Source: Tieghemostelium lacteum (Eukaryota > Evosea > Eumycetozoa > Dictyosteliales > Raperosteliaceae). From it: a DNA stretch of 64,000 bases. The notes beneath the pieces were generated by a model. It saw only the letters and a list, made by a program, of their open reading frames with translations. It was not told the origin of the DNA and searched no databases. How positions within the stretch are numbered: the stretch's first letter is position 1; every line of letters begins with the position of its first letter. Positions 49,739-61,000 of this stretch are shown here, piece by piece. The stretch lies in contig LODT01000029.1 in assembly GCA_001606155.1 (NCBI GenBank), positions 558,001 to 622,000 on the forward strand, read 5' to 3'. The translations under genes were made by a program, and so were the position numbers.

Positions 49739-51289
49739 ATGAGTGGTAAATATCAACAGATTACCAATTCGATAGTAGAGGATGAAGAGGACAAGGATTG
49801 TAGTGATAAGGTAAATGATGTTGTGGAGAGTACCTATATTACCAATAGCAGTAAAATTAAAAATAGTAATCCAAAAGATGACAAACAGAAAAAAACGTGC
49901 ACTAGCGGAGATGGTGTTGGTAACGATGAGAATGCTGAAGAAGATGACGATGATGAATCTACAGATACAAGTATAGAGAAGAAATCTAAATTTCGTAGAA
50001 TGTGTAATGCATCACAATTGAAAAAAAACTTTAGACCCATATTTTGGATATTTGTTTGGGTTACTTTAAATGTTGGTTTGGTGTTCTCCAACAAATACCT
50101 ATTTAGTAAAGAGGATGCCTTTAAATTCCCAGTATTCATTATATTAACTGGAACTTTTATGACCTTTCTAGGGTGTTGTATAGCTGTATTTTTATTCAAA
50201 ATTTCAAAATTTCCATCCTTTACAGTTCTGAATCGATATAAATACATGCTAACACTCACCAGTTTACTACAAGCTGCAACCTATGTTTTTGAAAATGTTT
50301 CTATTGTAAGTTTTTAATATCATATTACCTATCACCACAACCAATATTTGGTATACAGAAGAGTATAATTAACTTTAAATATATTTTATTTTTTTTATGT
50401 TTTTACCATATATAGACATTTTTACCATTATCTTTAAATCAAATCCTAAAATCAACGGGACCAGCTTTTGTTCTTATTTTATTATTTTTATTGTATAGAG
50501 AAACTTTTTCAAAAGAGATTGTTATATCAACTATAGTTATTGTATTTGGAGCATCATTTACAACATTACAGAATCCAGCATTCAATACCTACGGATTTAT
50601 ATATGCAACTATATCATCGGCATCAGCATCTTTACAAACTATTCTCATTCAAAAGTTATTAAAAGACACTGAATTGAATGCACTCTCTGTTGTATTGGTA
50701 ACTTCATTACCATCAACTATTGTAATTATACCTATATTCTTTGCAGTTGAATATAAAGATTGTATGTAACATCTATATGTAACATCTAGACATTAGACCT
50801 CTATAACCACAACATTTACTAATAATTGGATTATAAATAACAGTAAAAGAATGGACAGGTGATCCAATATTACCTACAATTTTTGTGATTGCCATTGCAG
50901 TGGCAGCAGCATTATATAATATTAGCCACTTTTATATAGTTAAATACACATCAGCACTGTATTTTGTCATTGTTGGAAATGCCAAAGTAGTTTTTGTGGT
51001 GATTCTATCTAGTATAATTTGGGCAACTAAATTTGTACCCATCAATATTGTCGGTATGATTTTGACATTTTTAGGTTTCTTTTCATATAATTATTTCCGG
51101 TACAAGGAGAATAAAGGACTTCAACAATTGTCAATCAGTCATGTACCTATTCTAAATTCAACAGAGGATGACCATTCCTCCATCAATCCCATCAATGATA
51201 ATCCTCACAGTAATGAAGAGTATCCAGATATCCTAACCATAAACTCAACTGATGATCTAATAAATCACAATGACACCAAAAGTATCTAA
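49739..51289 (+). CDS. Drug/metabolite or triose-phosphate-type transporter
   Basis: Three exons (49739-50305, 50416-50761, 50844-51289) with introns of 110 bp (GTAAGT...ATAG) and 82 bp (GTATGT...ACAG) encode 452 residues. Residues 1-95 form an acidic, Ser/Asp-rich cytosolic tail. Ten hydrophobic helices follow (IFWIFVWVTLNVGLVFSNKY at the first, LPLSLNQILKSTGPAFVLIL in the middle, YFVIVGNAKVVFVVILSSII near the end), as in the TPT/nucleotide-sugar transporter branch of the DMT superfamily. It would exchange phosphorylated sugars, nucleotide sugars or similar across Golgi/ER or other inner membranes. The substrate is unknown. Confidence 0.8.
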
Positions 51290-51365
51290 AAGATACAAAC
51301 ATTTTTTAAATTCAGGAAAGATGATCTTATTTTTTTGATACAGAGTTTAAATTTAAAACTCTTTA

Positions 51366-52985
51366 TTATTTAAATAATCTTGAAATTAAACTTTTAATAT
51401 TTGCTCCAATACTATTAGGGTTAATTGGCTGGGGTTCATATTGATATTTAAATGTATCACTACTATTATTATTTATATTATTATTGCTAATATTAGTACT
51501 TGTATTATTATTGTATATTTTAGTAGTTTTAACTGGCTGGGTTTCATATTGATATTTATATTTATCATAATAAAAAGATTCATAATTTTTGGTTTTGGTG
51601 TGTGAAAAAGGGTGGGTTGGGTGAGCTTCAGTTTTGTTGGAAGTGTACATGGAGAGTCTGTAATCAATAATAATGAGATTTTGAATTGATTTTGAATTAT
51701 AAAGTTCTTTGAAGATTAATGTGTCATCTTGATTGAACTGATTTGGACTATGATATTTTAGACCATTGGGAATTTCAATAATCAATTCGCGAATAGTAGG
51801 ATGTTGTGAAAGTAATTTAGAGATTTCTAGTGAGGTTTCTGGTGAAATCAAAAGAGAATTAAAAACAAATCTAAATTTAACAATAGAGGTATTTTTTTTA
51901 AGAAACTCTGTAAGAGATTGAAGCGAACCTGCATCAGTTGCAATCATATCATTTCGAATGCTCAGTGAAGTAATTGTGGTATTGGATATATTGGCATTTA
52001 GAAATGTAGGAATTGCATTTGGGTTTTCGTCAATTGAGACATATAAACTCTTTAGATGAGTAAATGGCTGCAATACATCTTTGTCCCTTATGTCACCCAG
52101 ATAGTTTAGTTCAAGTTTTTGAATATTTGGTTGAGAATTTAGAGATTTAACAAGCTTTTTCAAGAGATTGGGCTTTGATATTTTTAGTTTTAAGACCTTT
52201 AGTGCTGTACTGGCCATACAAAAGTCTAATGTAGAGTCAAAAATTTCATTACTAAATGTTAATATATCCAATTTAACTAATGATTTTGTTTGATTCTGTA
52301 GAATGGACTCTAAAAGATTATTCTTTTTACTAAACTTTCGTGTCAATTTTAAAGACTCGAGAGAATTTTTAGCATAGCTTGACATGAATGTAGTAAATTC
52401 ACTGGTATAACGTTCAGATTCAGAATGTCTGTATTTATAAGCTGAGAAATTCAAACACAGGTGACGTAGAGTAGGTTCAGAACTTGAAAGTATCATAGAT
52501 GTCAAAGGCAATTGTGATGCACATATAATAAATACACTAAACTTTACAAGGGATGGTAAAGTACAATTATATAATGGTTCATCAAAACCACCTAAAGAGC
52601 CAATTGTAAGATACCGAAGATTTGGAAATACAGATGACGATAATCTGAATTGTTTAGGATGAAATTCATGTGGATACTCTAAATGTAGATCTTCAACATC
52701 CTTGAACATCTCATAAAGCTTTGACATGTCTTTAGTTATTAATTTCATATGTCTTGATCTTCTGAATAGACAATAAGGATTTAGTAAATGTTTTCTTTCA
52801 TTTACAGATTCTTCATCATTCATGTCATTTCTGATTGAAAATTCAATTTGGTGATTTCTCTCTACAAATGTTCTAATGGTTTTAGATAGCAATCCTAAAT
52901 TACAAATTATAAATTTATTGGGTACATATTCACATGACAATAAATATTTTATAATTTTAAATATAATTGTATTTTGGAATATCAT
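51366..52985 (-). CDS. LRR-like/F-box-like dictyostelid protein
   Basis: A single exon of 539 residues with ATG at 52985 (MIFQNTIIFKIIKYLLSCEY); the longer frame starts with GTG. The N-terminal helix pair resembles an F-box. Irregular Leu-rich repeats follow (LRYLTIGSLGGFDE, LESLKLTRKFSKKNNLLES, IQKLELNYLGDIRDKD, ITSLSIRNDMI). The C-terminal ~100 residues hold two copies of a KYQYEPQP-type motif (KYKYQYETQPVKT and KYQYEPQPINP) flanking an Asn run. Only 107 bp separate its start from U2AF1 on the other strand. Function unknown. Confidence 0.6.
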   Translation of the reverse strand: MIFQNTIIFKIIKYLLSCEYVPNKFIICNLGLLSKTIRTFVERNHQIEFSIRNDMNDEESVNERKHLLNPYCLFRRSRHMKLITKDMSKLYEMFKDVEDLHLEYPHEFHPKQFRLSSSVFPNLRYLTIGSLGGFDEPLYNCTLPSLVKFSVFIICASQLPLTSMILSSSEPTLRHLCLNFSAYKYRHSESERYTSEFTTFMSSYAKNSLESLKLTRKFSKKNNLLESILQNQTKSLVKLDILTFSNEIFDSTLDFCMASTALKVLKLKISKPNLLKKLVKSLNSQPNIQKLELNYLGDIRDKDVLQPFTHLKSLYVSIDENPNAIPTFLNANISNTTITSLSIRNDMIATDAGSLQSLTEFLKKNTSIVKFRFVFNSLLISPETSLEISKLLSQHPTIRELIIEIPNGLKYHSPNQFNQDDTLIFKELYNSKSIQNLIIIDYRLSMYTSNKTEAHPTHPFSHTKTKNYESFYYDKYKYQYETQPVKTTKIYNNNTSTNISNNNINNNSSDTFKYQYEPQPINPNSIGANIKSLISRLFK

Positions 52986-53092
52986 GAAGATTTTAAAAAT
53001 GTAATTTTTTTTTTTTTTTTTTTTATTTTCACAAAACACAAACTCCTAATTACATTACTAGTAAGTTTGTTATATATTTTTTATATATAAAA

Positions 53093-54879
53093 ATGGCAGA
53101 AAGAAGAGCTGCTATATTTGGTACAGAAAAAGATCAGTAAGTGTGATAAACAGTAATTTGTTTTTAGTTTAATAGGTGTTTTGTAATATATTTGATAAAT
53201 TCAAAAAAAAAATAGATATTTTATACACTTTCCCAACTTCTATTTCTTTCTCATTTTAAAAACAGCATCTGTTTACAGAATTGATACAGTATCTTTTAGC
53301 ATCATTACCTTTTTTTTTAGCATTTAGTTTTAGTTTTTTTTAGCTTGTATATACAGTTTTATTTTAGTTTATATTTAGCATCATCATTATTACATTTTTT
53401 TTAGCATATATAGTTTTTAGAAAATTTAGATTACATTTTAGCATCACATAACTTTCATATTAAATAGGAATACTCATTAATAAATCTTTCTCTTTTTTTT
53501 TTTTTTAATAAATATAAATATAACTATATATATTTTGATTGGTAACATATTCAAATATATAAAACATAAACATTTTTAATCTATCTATTATCATATATAT
53601 ATATAAATATAAAAAAAAAAGACAAAATTGTCCTTTTTATTTAAAAATTGGAGCATGTAGACATGGAGATAGATGTTCACGTTTACATAATAAACCAGTA
53701 ATCAGTCAAACTATATTATTGCCAAATCTCTATCAGGCACCAAATTCCAAAAGAGCTATTGAACAGAATGGTGGTGTTGTACCTAATATGACAGATGCCG
53801 AATTACAACAACATTTTGATGAATTTTATGAAGATATCTATGAAGGTTTGGCCAGGTACGGTACAGTAGACCTTCTGAATGTTTGTGCCAATTTGGGAGA
53901 ACATCTCATTGGAAATGTCTATGTAAAATACGCAAGAGAATCAGAGGCTGAGGAATCTATAAAAGGACTTAAGGGTCGTTTCTATGATGGTAGACCTATC
54001 ATTTCCGAGTTCTCACCAGTCACTGATTTCACAGAAGCTCGTTGTAGACAATACGATACTGGAACTTGTGGAAGAGGTGGTTTCTGTAATTTTATGCATT
54101 TACACACTCCCTCTCGAACTGTCTACACAAAGTTGTTTGGTGATAGAAAGAGATCTCCTTCACCTAAAAGAAGAGAGTTTAGAGAAGATTATAGAGAGTC
54201 CAGAGGCGGAGGTGGAGGTGGAGGATTCAGAGATGGCGGTGGATATAGAGAAGGAGGTGGGTATAGAGAGGGTGGTGGTAGAGGTGGTTTCAGAGGTGAA
54301 AGAGGTTTTAGAGGTGGTTATAATAGAGATTCTAGGGATCACAGAGACGGTGGTGGATATAGAGAAGGTGGATACAGAGATTCAAGAGGAGGAGGTAGTT
54401 TTAGAGATGGAGGTTATAGAGATGGCTATAGAGATGGTGGATATAGAGACCAGTATAATGGTGATTATCAGAGAAGAGGTTATGATGATGGATATCCTCC
54501 TAGACCTAGAACACCTGATAACGGTGTATACAGAGAACAAGGTCCAGATGGACTTCCACCTCCCCCACCACTTCCTCAAACCAGCATTCCAAATGATTTA
54601 ATTCCAATGGCATCTTTAGTACCTACATCTCACGAAGGTGGTAGTAGTGAAACACAACAACCTCCACCTCCACCACCAGTCAGCACCAATCCTCTCAAGA
54701 GAAAGGAATTTGATACTTCCGAATCTGGTGATTCAGCTGAACCTCATGACATAGATAAGAGAATTAAATTAGATAACCAAGAAACACAACAACCACCACC
54801 AACTACAACTCCAACTACAACAACATCAACAGAGTCAACAACCATTCAATGGTTTGGCGAAAAAGAAAAAACTGAATAA
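53093..54879 (+). CDS. u2af1: U2AF small subunit (U2AF35), 3' splice-site recognition factor
   Basis: Exon 1 (53093-53136, MAERRAAIFGTEKDQ) and exon 2 (53622-54879) encode 433 residues. The first CCCH zinc finger (CPFYLKIGACRHGDRCSRLH) is followed by HNKPVISQTI, the UHM/RRM (YEDIYEGLARYGTVDLLNVC, GNVYVKYARESEAEESIKGL), and the second zinc finger (CRQYDTGTCGRGGFCNFMH). This order is that of U2AF35/U2AF1, which binds the AG of the 3' splice site in complex with the large subunit. The C-terminus is unusual in length: a Gly/Arg/Asp-rich YREGGG repeat region, then a Pro-rich and acidic tail, replacing the short RS domain. The 485-bp intron is discussed separately. Confidence 0.95.
53137..53621 (+). 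promoter_or_regulatory. Long U2AF1 intron with repeated TTTAGCAT acceptor-like sites
   Basis: This 485-bp intron is several times longer than any other in the window. Between 53290 and 53445 it holds at least five TTTAGCA sites with T-rich lead-ins (ends near 53300, 53321, 53380, 53405, 53441) plus several more TTTAG. The real acceptor at 53620-53621 is preceded by ten A and no pyrimidine tract, so it looks weak. Use of the decoys would add stops and lead to non-functional mRNA. Self-control of U2AF1 through this intron is an inference. Confidence 0.45.
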
Positions 54880-55096
54880 ATATCTCTCCCTTAATTTAAA
54901 ATTACAAATCAGATTTTTTTGTTCACTTTTTTTTCTCTCTATTTTTGAAATTCACGAAACCCAAATATCAAGGTTGCAAGATACATTTTTTATTTCCTTT
55001 GAAGAATAAGAGATAATAACCCCTTGATTTTGGAATTTTATATAAACTTTTATAAACAAAATTATTCTAGATATATTTTATAAAATAGAGAAAAAG

Positions 55097-58000
55097 ATGG
55101 TATGTAAAGTGATTTTAATATTGATTTAAGGTAATGAAATTGTGTTTAATAACATATGTTATGTTTAGGATCAACGTGTTCTAAAGCATTTGTTTTTGCC
55201 AAGAAAACTATCAAATAAATGGACAGATTCAGATGATTTAGCAGAGTTTGAATGTGTACATTGGTTTAATAACTTTATAAATAGTATGGATAGAAATTTA
55301 ATAGAACAACAGAGTAAGAATATAAGTACAGGTTTGGAAATTGTTAAATTATCTGTTGATTTCTTTTACAATTGTATACTTGGTGCTGGTACACCATCAG
55401 GTTTGGAGAGTAAGAATGTATCTAAACCTGAACCACCTAGTGTATTGTATTTACAAGATACTATTAAACAGTGGTTTATTAAACATCAGTTCCCATTGGT
55501 GATGTACATTGCACAGTCCAATTGCTATTTGGTTATATATAAAGATTTACAATTACAACAGCAACAAGTTAATCCGTTGGTCAGAGTATCGGTTATACCC
55601 ATCTATCCACCTTTTGAGAAAACATTTACTATAGAGCATTTGAAAGCTAAAATATCAATGCCTATGGTAAACTACCTTGTACATATTGATCAAGTTCTAG
55701 AAGTGGTGTTTTTAGAAAATTTGGTTTTTTTAAGAGACCTTGCACAACCTTTACCTATAAGTTGCTATAAAGTCTATAAATCCGGTGGAGAGACAATAGA
55801 ATTAAAGTATCCACCCAAACAGAATGCTATTACGGAATGGTTGATGTCTAATGTAACTGTAGGCCCTGCACCAAGTACAGAGACATTTTATAAATCTGTA
55901 TCGACTTTGGTGTACAATGACAATAGACCTTGGAAACGGTCTCCAATGTGGATAGGGTTGAAGGCCACCATTCAATTTATCCTCAGTCTTTATACTACAC
56001 CTACAGAATACAAAATGATCTATAAATTGATAATGTTGAATTTCTATAGTCATGTAATTCAACGTGTTCACACGAATGAAGCGAAACATGAAAGTTTCTC
56101 AGATCAACATGAACGTTTATTAAAACTTGCAAATAGAATGCAAAAGTTAGAAGCTACCAGAGGCACTGTTCCCGACCAGGGACAGTTCTATACCATCTCC
56201 ATGAACAGTTGTTCGAATGTCATCAAAACTGTCAGTCAGGATAACTACACTCAATGGGAGACACAATGTAAACTAGATCACGACAGTAACCAACTGTCTC
56301 AACATATTGATAATATATTTTCAGTTAAGTTTGCAAATAGTGTAAATCACAAGTTTCCAAATCTGGTCGAGTACATTAAAAGGATTACAGAAGAGTATGC
56401 AAAGTCTGTAGTTAGACCAGACCATTTGAAACATCCTCCACATGTATTCACATTACAGTGGGATCCTCAGAGTAGAGGTGACAAAATTCCATATCTTCTT
56501 ACATCTATAACTGGTTGGTTTATAAACTTCTTAAACAAGAAATTGACTTTACAGATGGACAAAAGCATGTTTTTACACTGCTTTGAGAAAGTAGTGTTGA
56601 GTGTACTTTGGCCACAACGAAAGAGCTTATATAGCTCAAATAACACTGCAAATGCTCTGATATATCTATTGAAGAATTACAGTGTGGCTGGTATGGAACT
56701 ATATAAGAATAATCCAAAGTTGTATAGTAAAATGGTATTGACGTGTTTGGTGTTAGTGGCATTGGTTGATCGAGTACCTTTGGAGAAACATAGTAAGGAC
56801 CAGGCATCACTGTACTATGAATACCCACCTTATGTAAATATATCAAGTCTTAGAAGATTATTGTTAGAGTATCGTTATGAATACCAGGTTTTGGAGCAAG
56901 TTGAATTATATTTTAGTGAAAGATATAGAAATTGTGATTCTAAATTAGATATTTACTCAATAAGTTCTGAAGGATTTGCATGTAGATGGGCAAAGGCATA
57001 TCTTCAAAATCAGTTGCTAACTAGACAAATTGAAGATGGTAAGGGTAAAGAATCTAAACTTTTAGAGTTAAATACAAGGAAATCAGTGGCATCTAAACGT
57101 ATAAATACTATAGAGAATGAGTTACAGGAAGTTAATCAATTAACTAAACAGTCTAGAGCTAGATACATTCACCTCACTGGAGAATTAAATAGACTGAAAA
57201 AAGATGTAATATTGGTATTTGAAGAAGCTTTACCTTCAGATGATACCGACCAGAATATAGTCATATTTGACCAATTCATTCCAGATGACTATGTATATAT
57301 CATGGATAGTTTTGCTATATTAAGTACATTGTTTGCATCACCTACTAGCATTAAATTCCAAGAGTTTTGGAGTTCAAAGAGTAATACAGCAGTAAGACAT
57401 GTTAAACTCTATAGTCTTACCAAGTCATTTATAAACTCACATTACCGATCTGATAAATTAATGACTGTTCTGCCTAATGATGTTATTAAACCCTGTGGTC
57501 GAAAAGTCACTGGATTTTGCATTGAAGAAGGTAAAGTTGATATACCTTCTCTCAATCAATGGGATTTAAGTATACACAGTTTTGAAATTGAAAAAACTAT
57601 TCAATGGATGATTCAAGAGGATGAGGTAGACGAGAACACTGTAATGGCTAAACAATACATGTGTCCTACTAAAATCATGAATCCTGATCAGTTTGTAGAT
57701 TTTGGGTTAATGCGTGCTGGTGGTAATCTCCAATTTAGAAATATAGCTCGTGCACTTGAAGGACAGAGACTGGACTTCAATCAACTTGAAACCTACCAAT
57801 TGATACAACAAATGATTTATCAAGTTGGTCCTACAATACAATTGTCTACTGATGTGACAATGGATGGACATTCATCATCACAATGGAAGCAAAGACCTTG
57901 GAAGATTGATATCGATGATTCTAGTGTTAAATTAGTCATTACTAGGTCTATTGTCAAGCATCTTCCTAGTATAAGTACAAATTACGATTCCAGATACATA

Positions 58001-61000
58001 TTGTTGACTTATATCAAATTATTGATATATATGGCTAATATATCGTCGAATGAAATCAATGCTACAGAGATTAAACAAGCTCTAATAATGTGTCGTGATA
58101 TCGCACAGAATTGGATGAAGATTCTCAAACAGTTGATTGCAGATGTCCTCAAGAACAACAGTGAGAAGGAATCAAAGATTCTAAAAACTAATTTAGTCTA
58201 TGCCTGCATATGTTCATTGTTGACATATGACACCTACATTCAAGAGAACATTACCCCAAAAGCAACTATCGACTATATTCGATCTATGGTCTATCTAAAT
58301 AGTAGCACTATAATGTCAACCAATGGTCAACCAATGCTATCCAATGAGAGTGATAACATTCCTACTTTTCAACATTTACTAAAAGACTGCCAGAGAATAT
58401 CATTGAATAGGTATCAGATAATCAACCATTTCATCCTCACAGATACCACAGATGGTAATATTCTCACTCAATTTGTTAATGAATTTTGGGGTGGTACTCC
58501 AGTTGGCAGTAAATTCTCTCAATGGGAAAAGTACACGGAAGACGGTAACAATTGGTGGTACAATAAGTTCACAAGACCTGATGACAAACAGTCACTATTC
58601 ATTCAGTTGAATACACAAACTGGTCAATTCCTTATTGATGGTAGTCCAATATCTAGATTACCAACTGAGATTGAACAGTCACCAGCTTATCAGAGAATCT
58701 TCGGTTACTCTATACTTGAAGTGCAATCCAATGGCTATCAGAGATGGAAAACATCTCATCCACATTATGGTCGTTACTACGAGTTTTTTACCCAGAAAAG
58801 TAAGAATGGGTTAGTGGTGATTTTAGAAGAGATACTCGAGACCTCTTCTGTAAAACTTCTTCTCCCCAACACTAAATTTCAACTACCTAAAGCATTTATT
58901 GAGAATTACAGCCACTGGTTGGACATTAAGAATAATATCATTGAATTTAGACCTATATCCTTTGTAGAGTATAATCAACATCACAATTACCAATACAATA
59001 TAGCAACGGGTGAGATTCAGTCTACTGAGAATCTAAATGTTAAATTAATGGATATACACAGTCATGAGTTTAAATCTATAGATTCTCTATTCAAGAGAAT
59101 AGAGGAGGCTACGAATATACATGTATTTATACACCAAGATAATGGTGATATTAAAATACATTTACCTAGATACTCTCTGGATTTCTTGTTAAATTATAAA
59201 GATCACACAATTAATTGTAGCCAGTATCCTGGATTCTTTATATCACCCAACCAATACACTGGAACTCTTATAGGATTACATTCTACACTGGTACTTAGTC
59301 ATATAGGTGACACAACCTTCAGAAAACTATTAGTACCCAATAGTGCATTAAGTCTCATTAAAGGTACACGTGGTAAGAAATCAGCTGAGACTGTTAACCA
59401 TCATCAACAAACTAAATCCGATATCAATAAGCTACGTAATCCACCTTTATTCTGTTATGATATTGATGATGAATTCTCATTACTTCGTAGTAATGATATT
59501 CTACCACAACTATTTCTCACCTATCTACATGGTGTAACTTCATCTACACTACCAGACCCATTCACTGGAATCACAGGTGCAGAATCAGCTATTCAAGCAC
59601 TCAAACACTATCAATCTAATATACCATTTACAGAAGAGTGTTTAGAGATGTTAAATGATATTGGTGAGTTGTCACCAAAAAGATCATCCTATCCACCTGG
59701 AATGGCAAACCCTGTACTTCAATACGCCAAATTTAACAAATTTATGCATCCTTCAATATCTGGAGAGTCATTTAAACTTTTGAGTAACCACATTATTCAA
59801 ACTAATAATGAAATTTCATTCCTCTATGCCAAAAATGTAAAGGAAAAGAAAGAACAAGCTGATGAAGAAAAAGTGAAAATGGAGAATAATTTGACACTTT
59901 TAGAGGTACATTACCAGAGATCTGTCTGTAATTTATCTCCTCTGGCTACTATTGAAGTGGGGTGTCTATCATCTCGGAAACATGTCATATTTACACAGTA
60001 TCCTATTGCACCATATTCAAGTGAAATTCAAACACTCTCCAATAAGTTTGAGAATACAGTTGATACACTACCACAGAGATATCTCAAAGACTGGTTGTTG
60101 AATAGGGAAAATGGTAGTCTACATGGTCCCCCTTCTATCGGCTCAGAACCCATTGAAAAAGTGAGTGATTTACCAGTTAATATATTACCACGACCAATGT
60201 GGTTTACATTATATACACTTGCTAAAGATGTAGTTGATTTTAGATTGTCTAGACAGAAATTCAAGTATTTCTGTACTTTTATGCAATGGCATTGGTTGAA
60301 TAGTAATCACAAGGGAGCTGTCACTCCAAAACACTACTTTGAGTGTCTTATACAGCTATCAAGGTGCTCTAAACTTTTAAGTGCACCTCATCACACAGTA
60401 TGGGTACATCCATTAGACACATGTAATCATGGTGCCATTTTGGATAAAATCAAGAAGGGCACTATTTTTAAAAATACACATACCAAAATTGAAATTCAAC
60501 AGTTTCAAAATAATCTGTTTAATATATTTACAAATAATGCATGTTGGAAAATGTATGCATTTGGTGTTGCACCTATTGTTGCTATACCGCCATTAAATGA
60601 ACATGCTTGTATTAAACATGAGTTGAATGGTAATCTAAAAAATTTGATTGAAACCTATATTGCAAATAGAGATCTTAAGTTATTTGCACTGGAGATGGAT
60701 ACTATATTGGAAATCCGTTTTTTTGAAGAAGAGATTCCGTTAACACCATTGGCATTGGTTAAACATTTGGAGTATCCAAGTTTTAAAAGTGATTATAAGG
60801 TAGAGAGTGTTAGAACTAAACGTTATACAGAAGTACCGTATCCAAACTATTTCTCAAATCTTTGGGAGACTGGATATGATGTTAATATTGAAAATGTGTT
60901 TGCAAGTTGTTTGGTAACTTTGACTACAAAGTCGGAGATATCTTCTAGATGTTCAGTGTTCTTGGAGAATATTCCAAATAGAGATAAATTGATGGGTGAT

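Noticed and set aside
53984-54601. 205-codon frame rich in Glu, Ile and Val
   Set aside because: It is an alternate frame of the Gly/Arg/Asp repeats in U2AF1.
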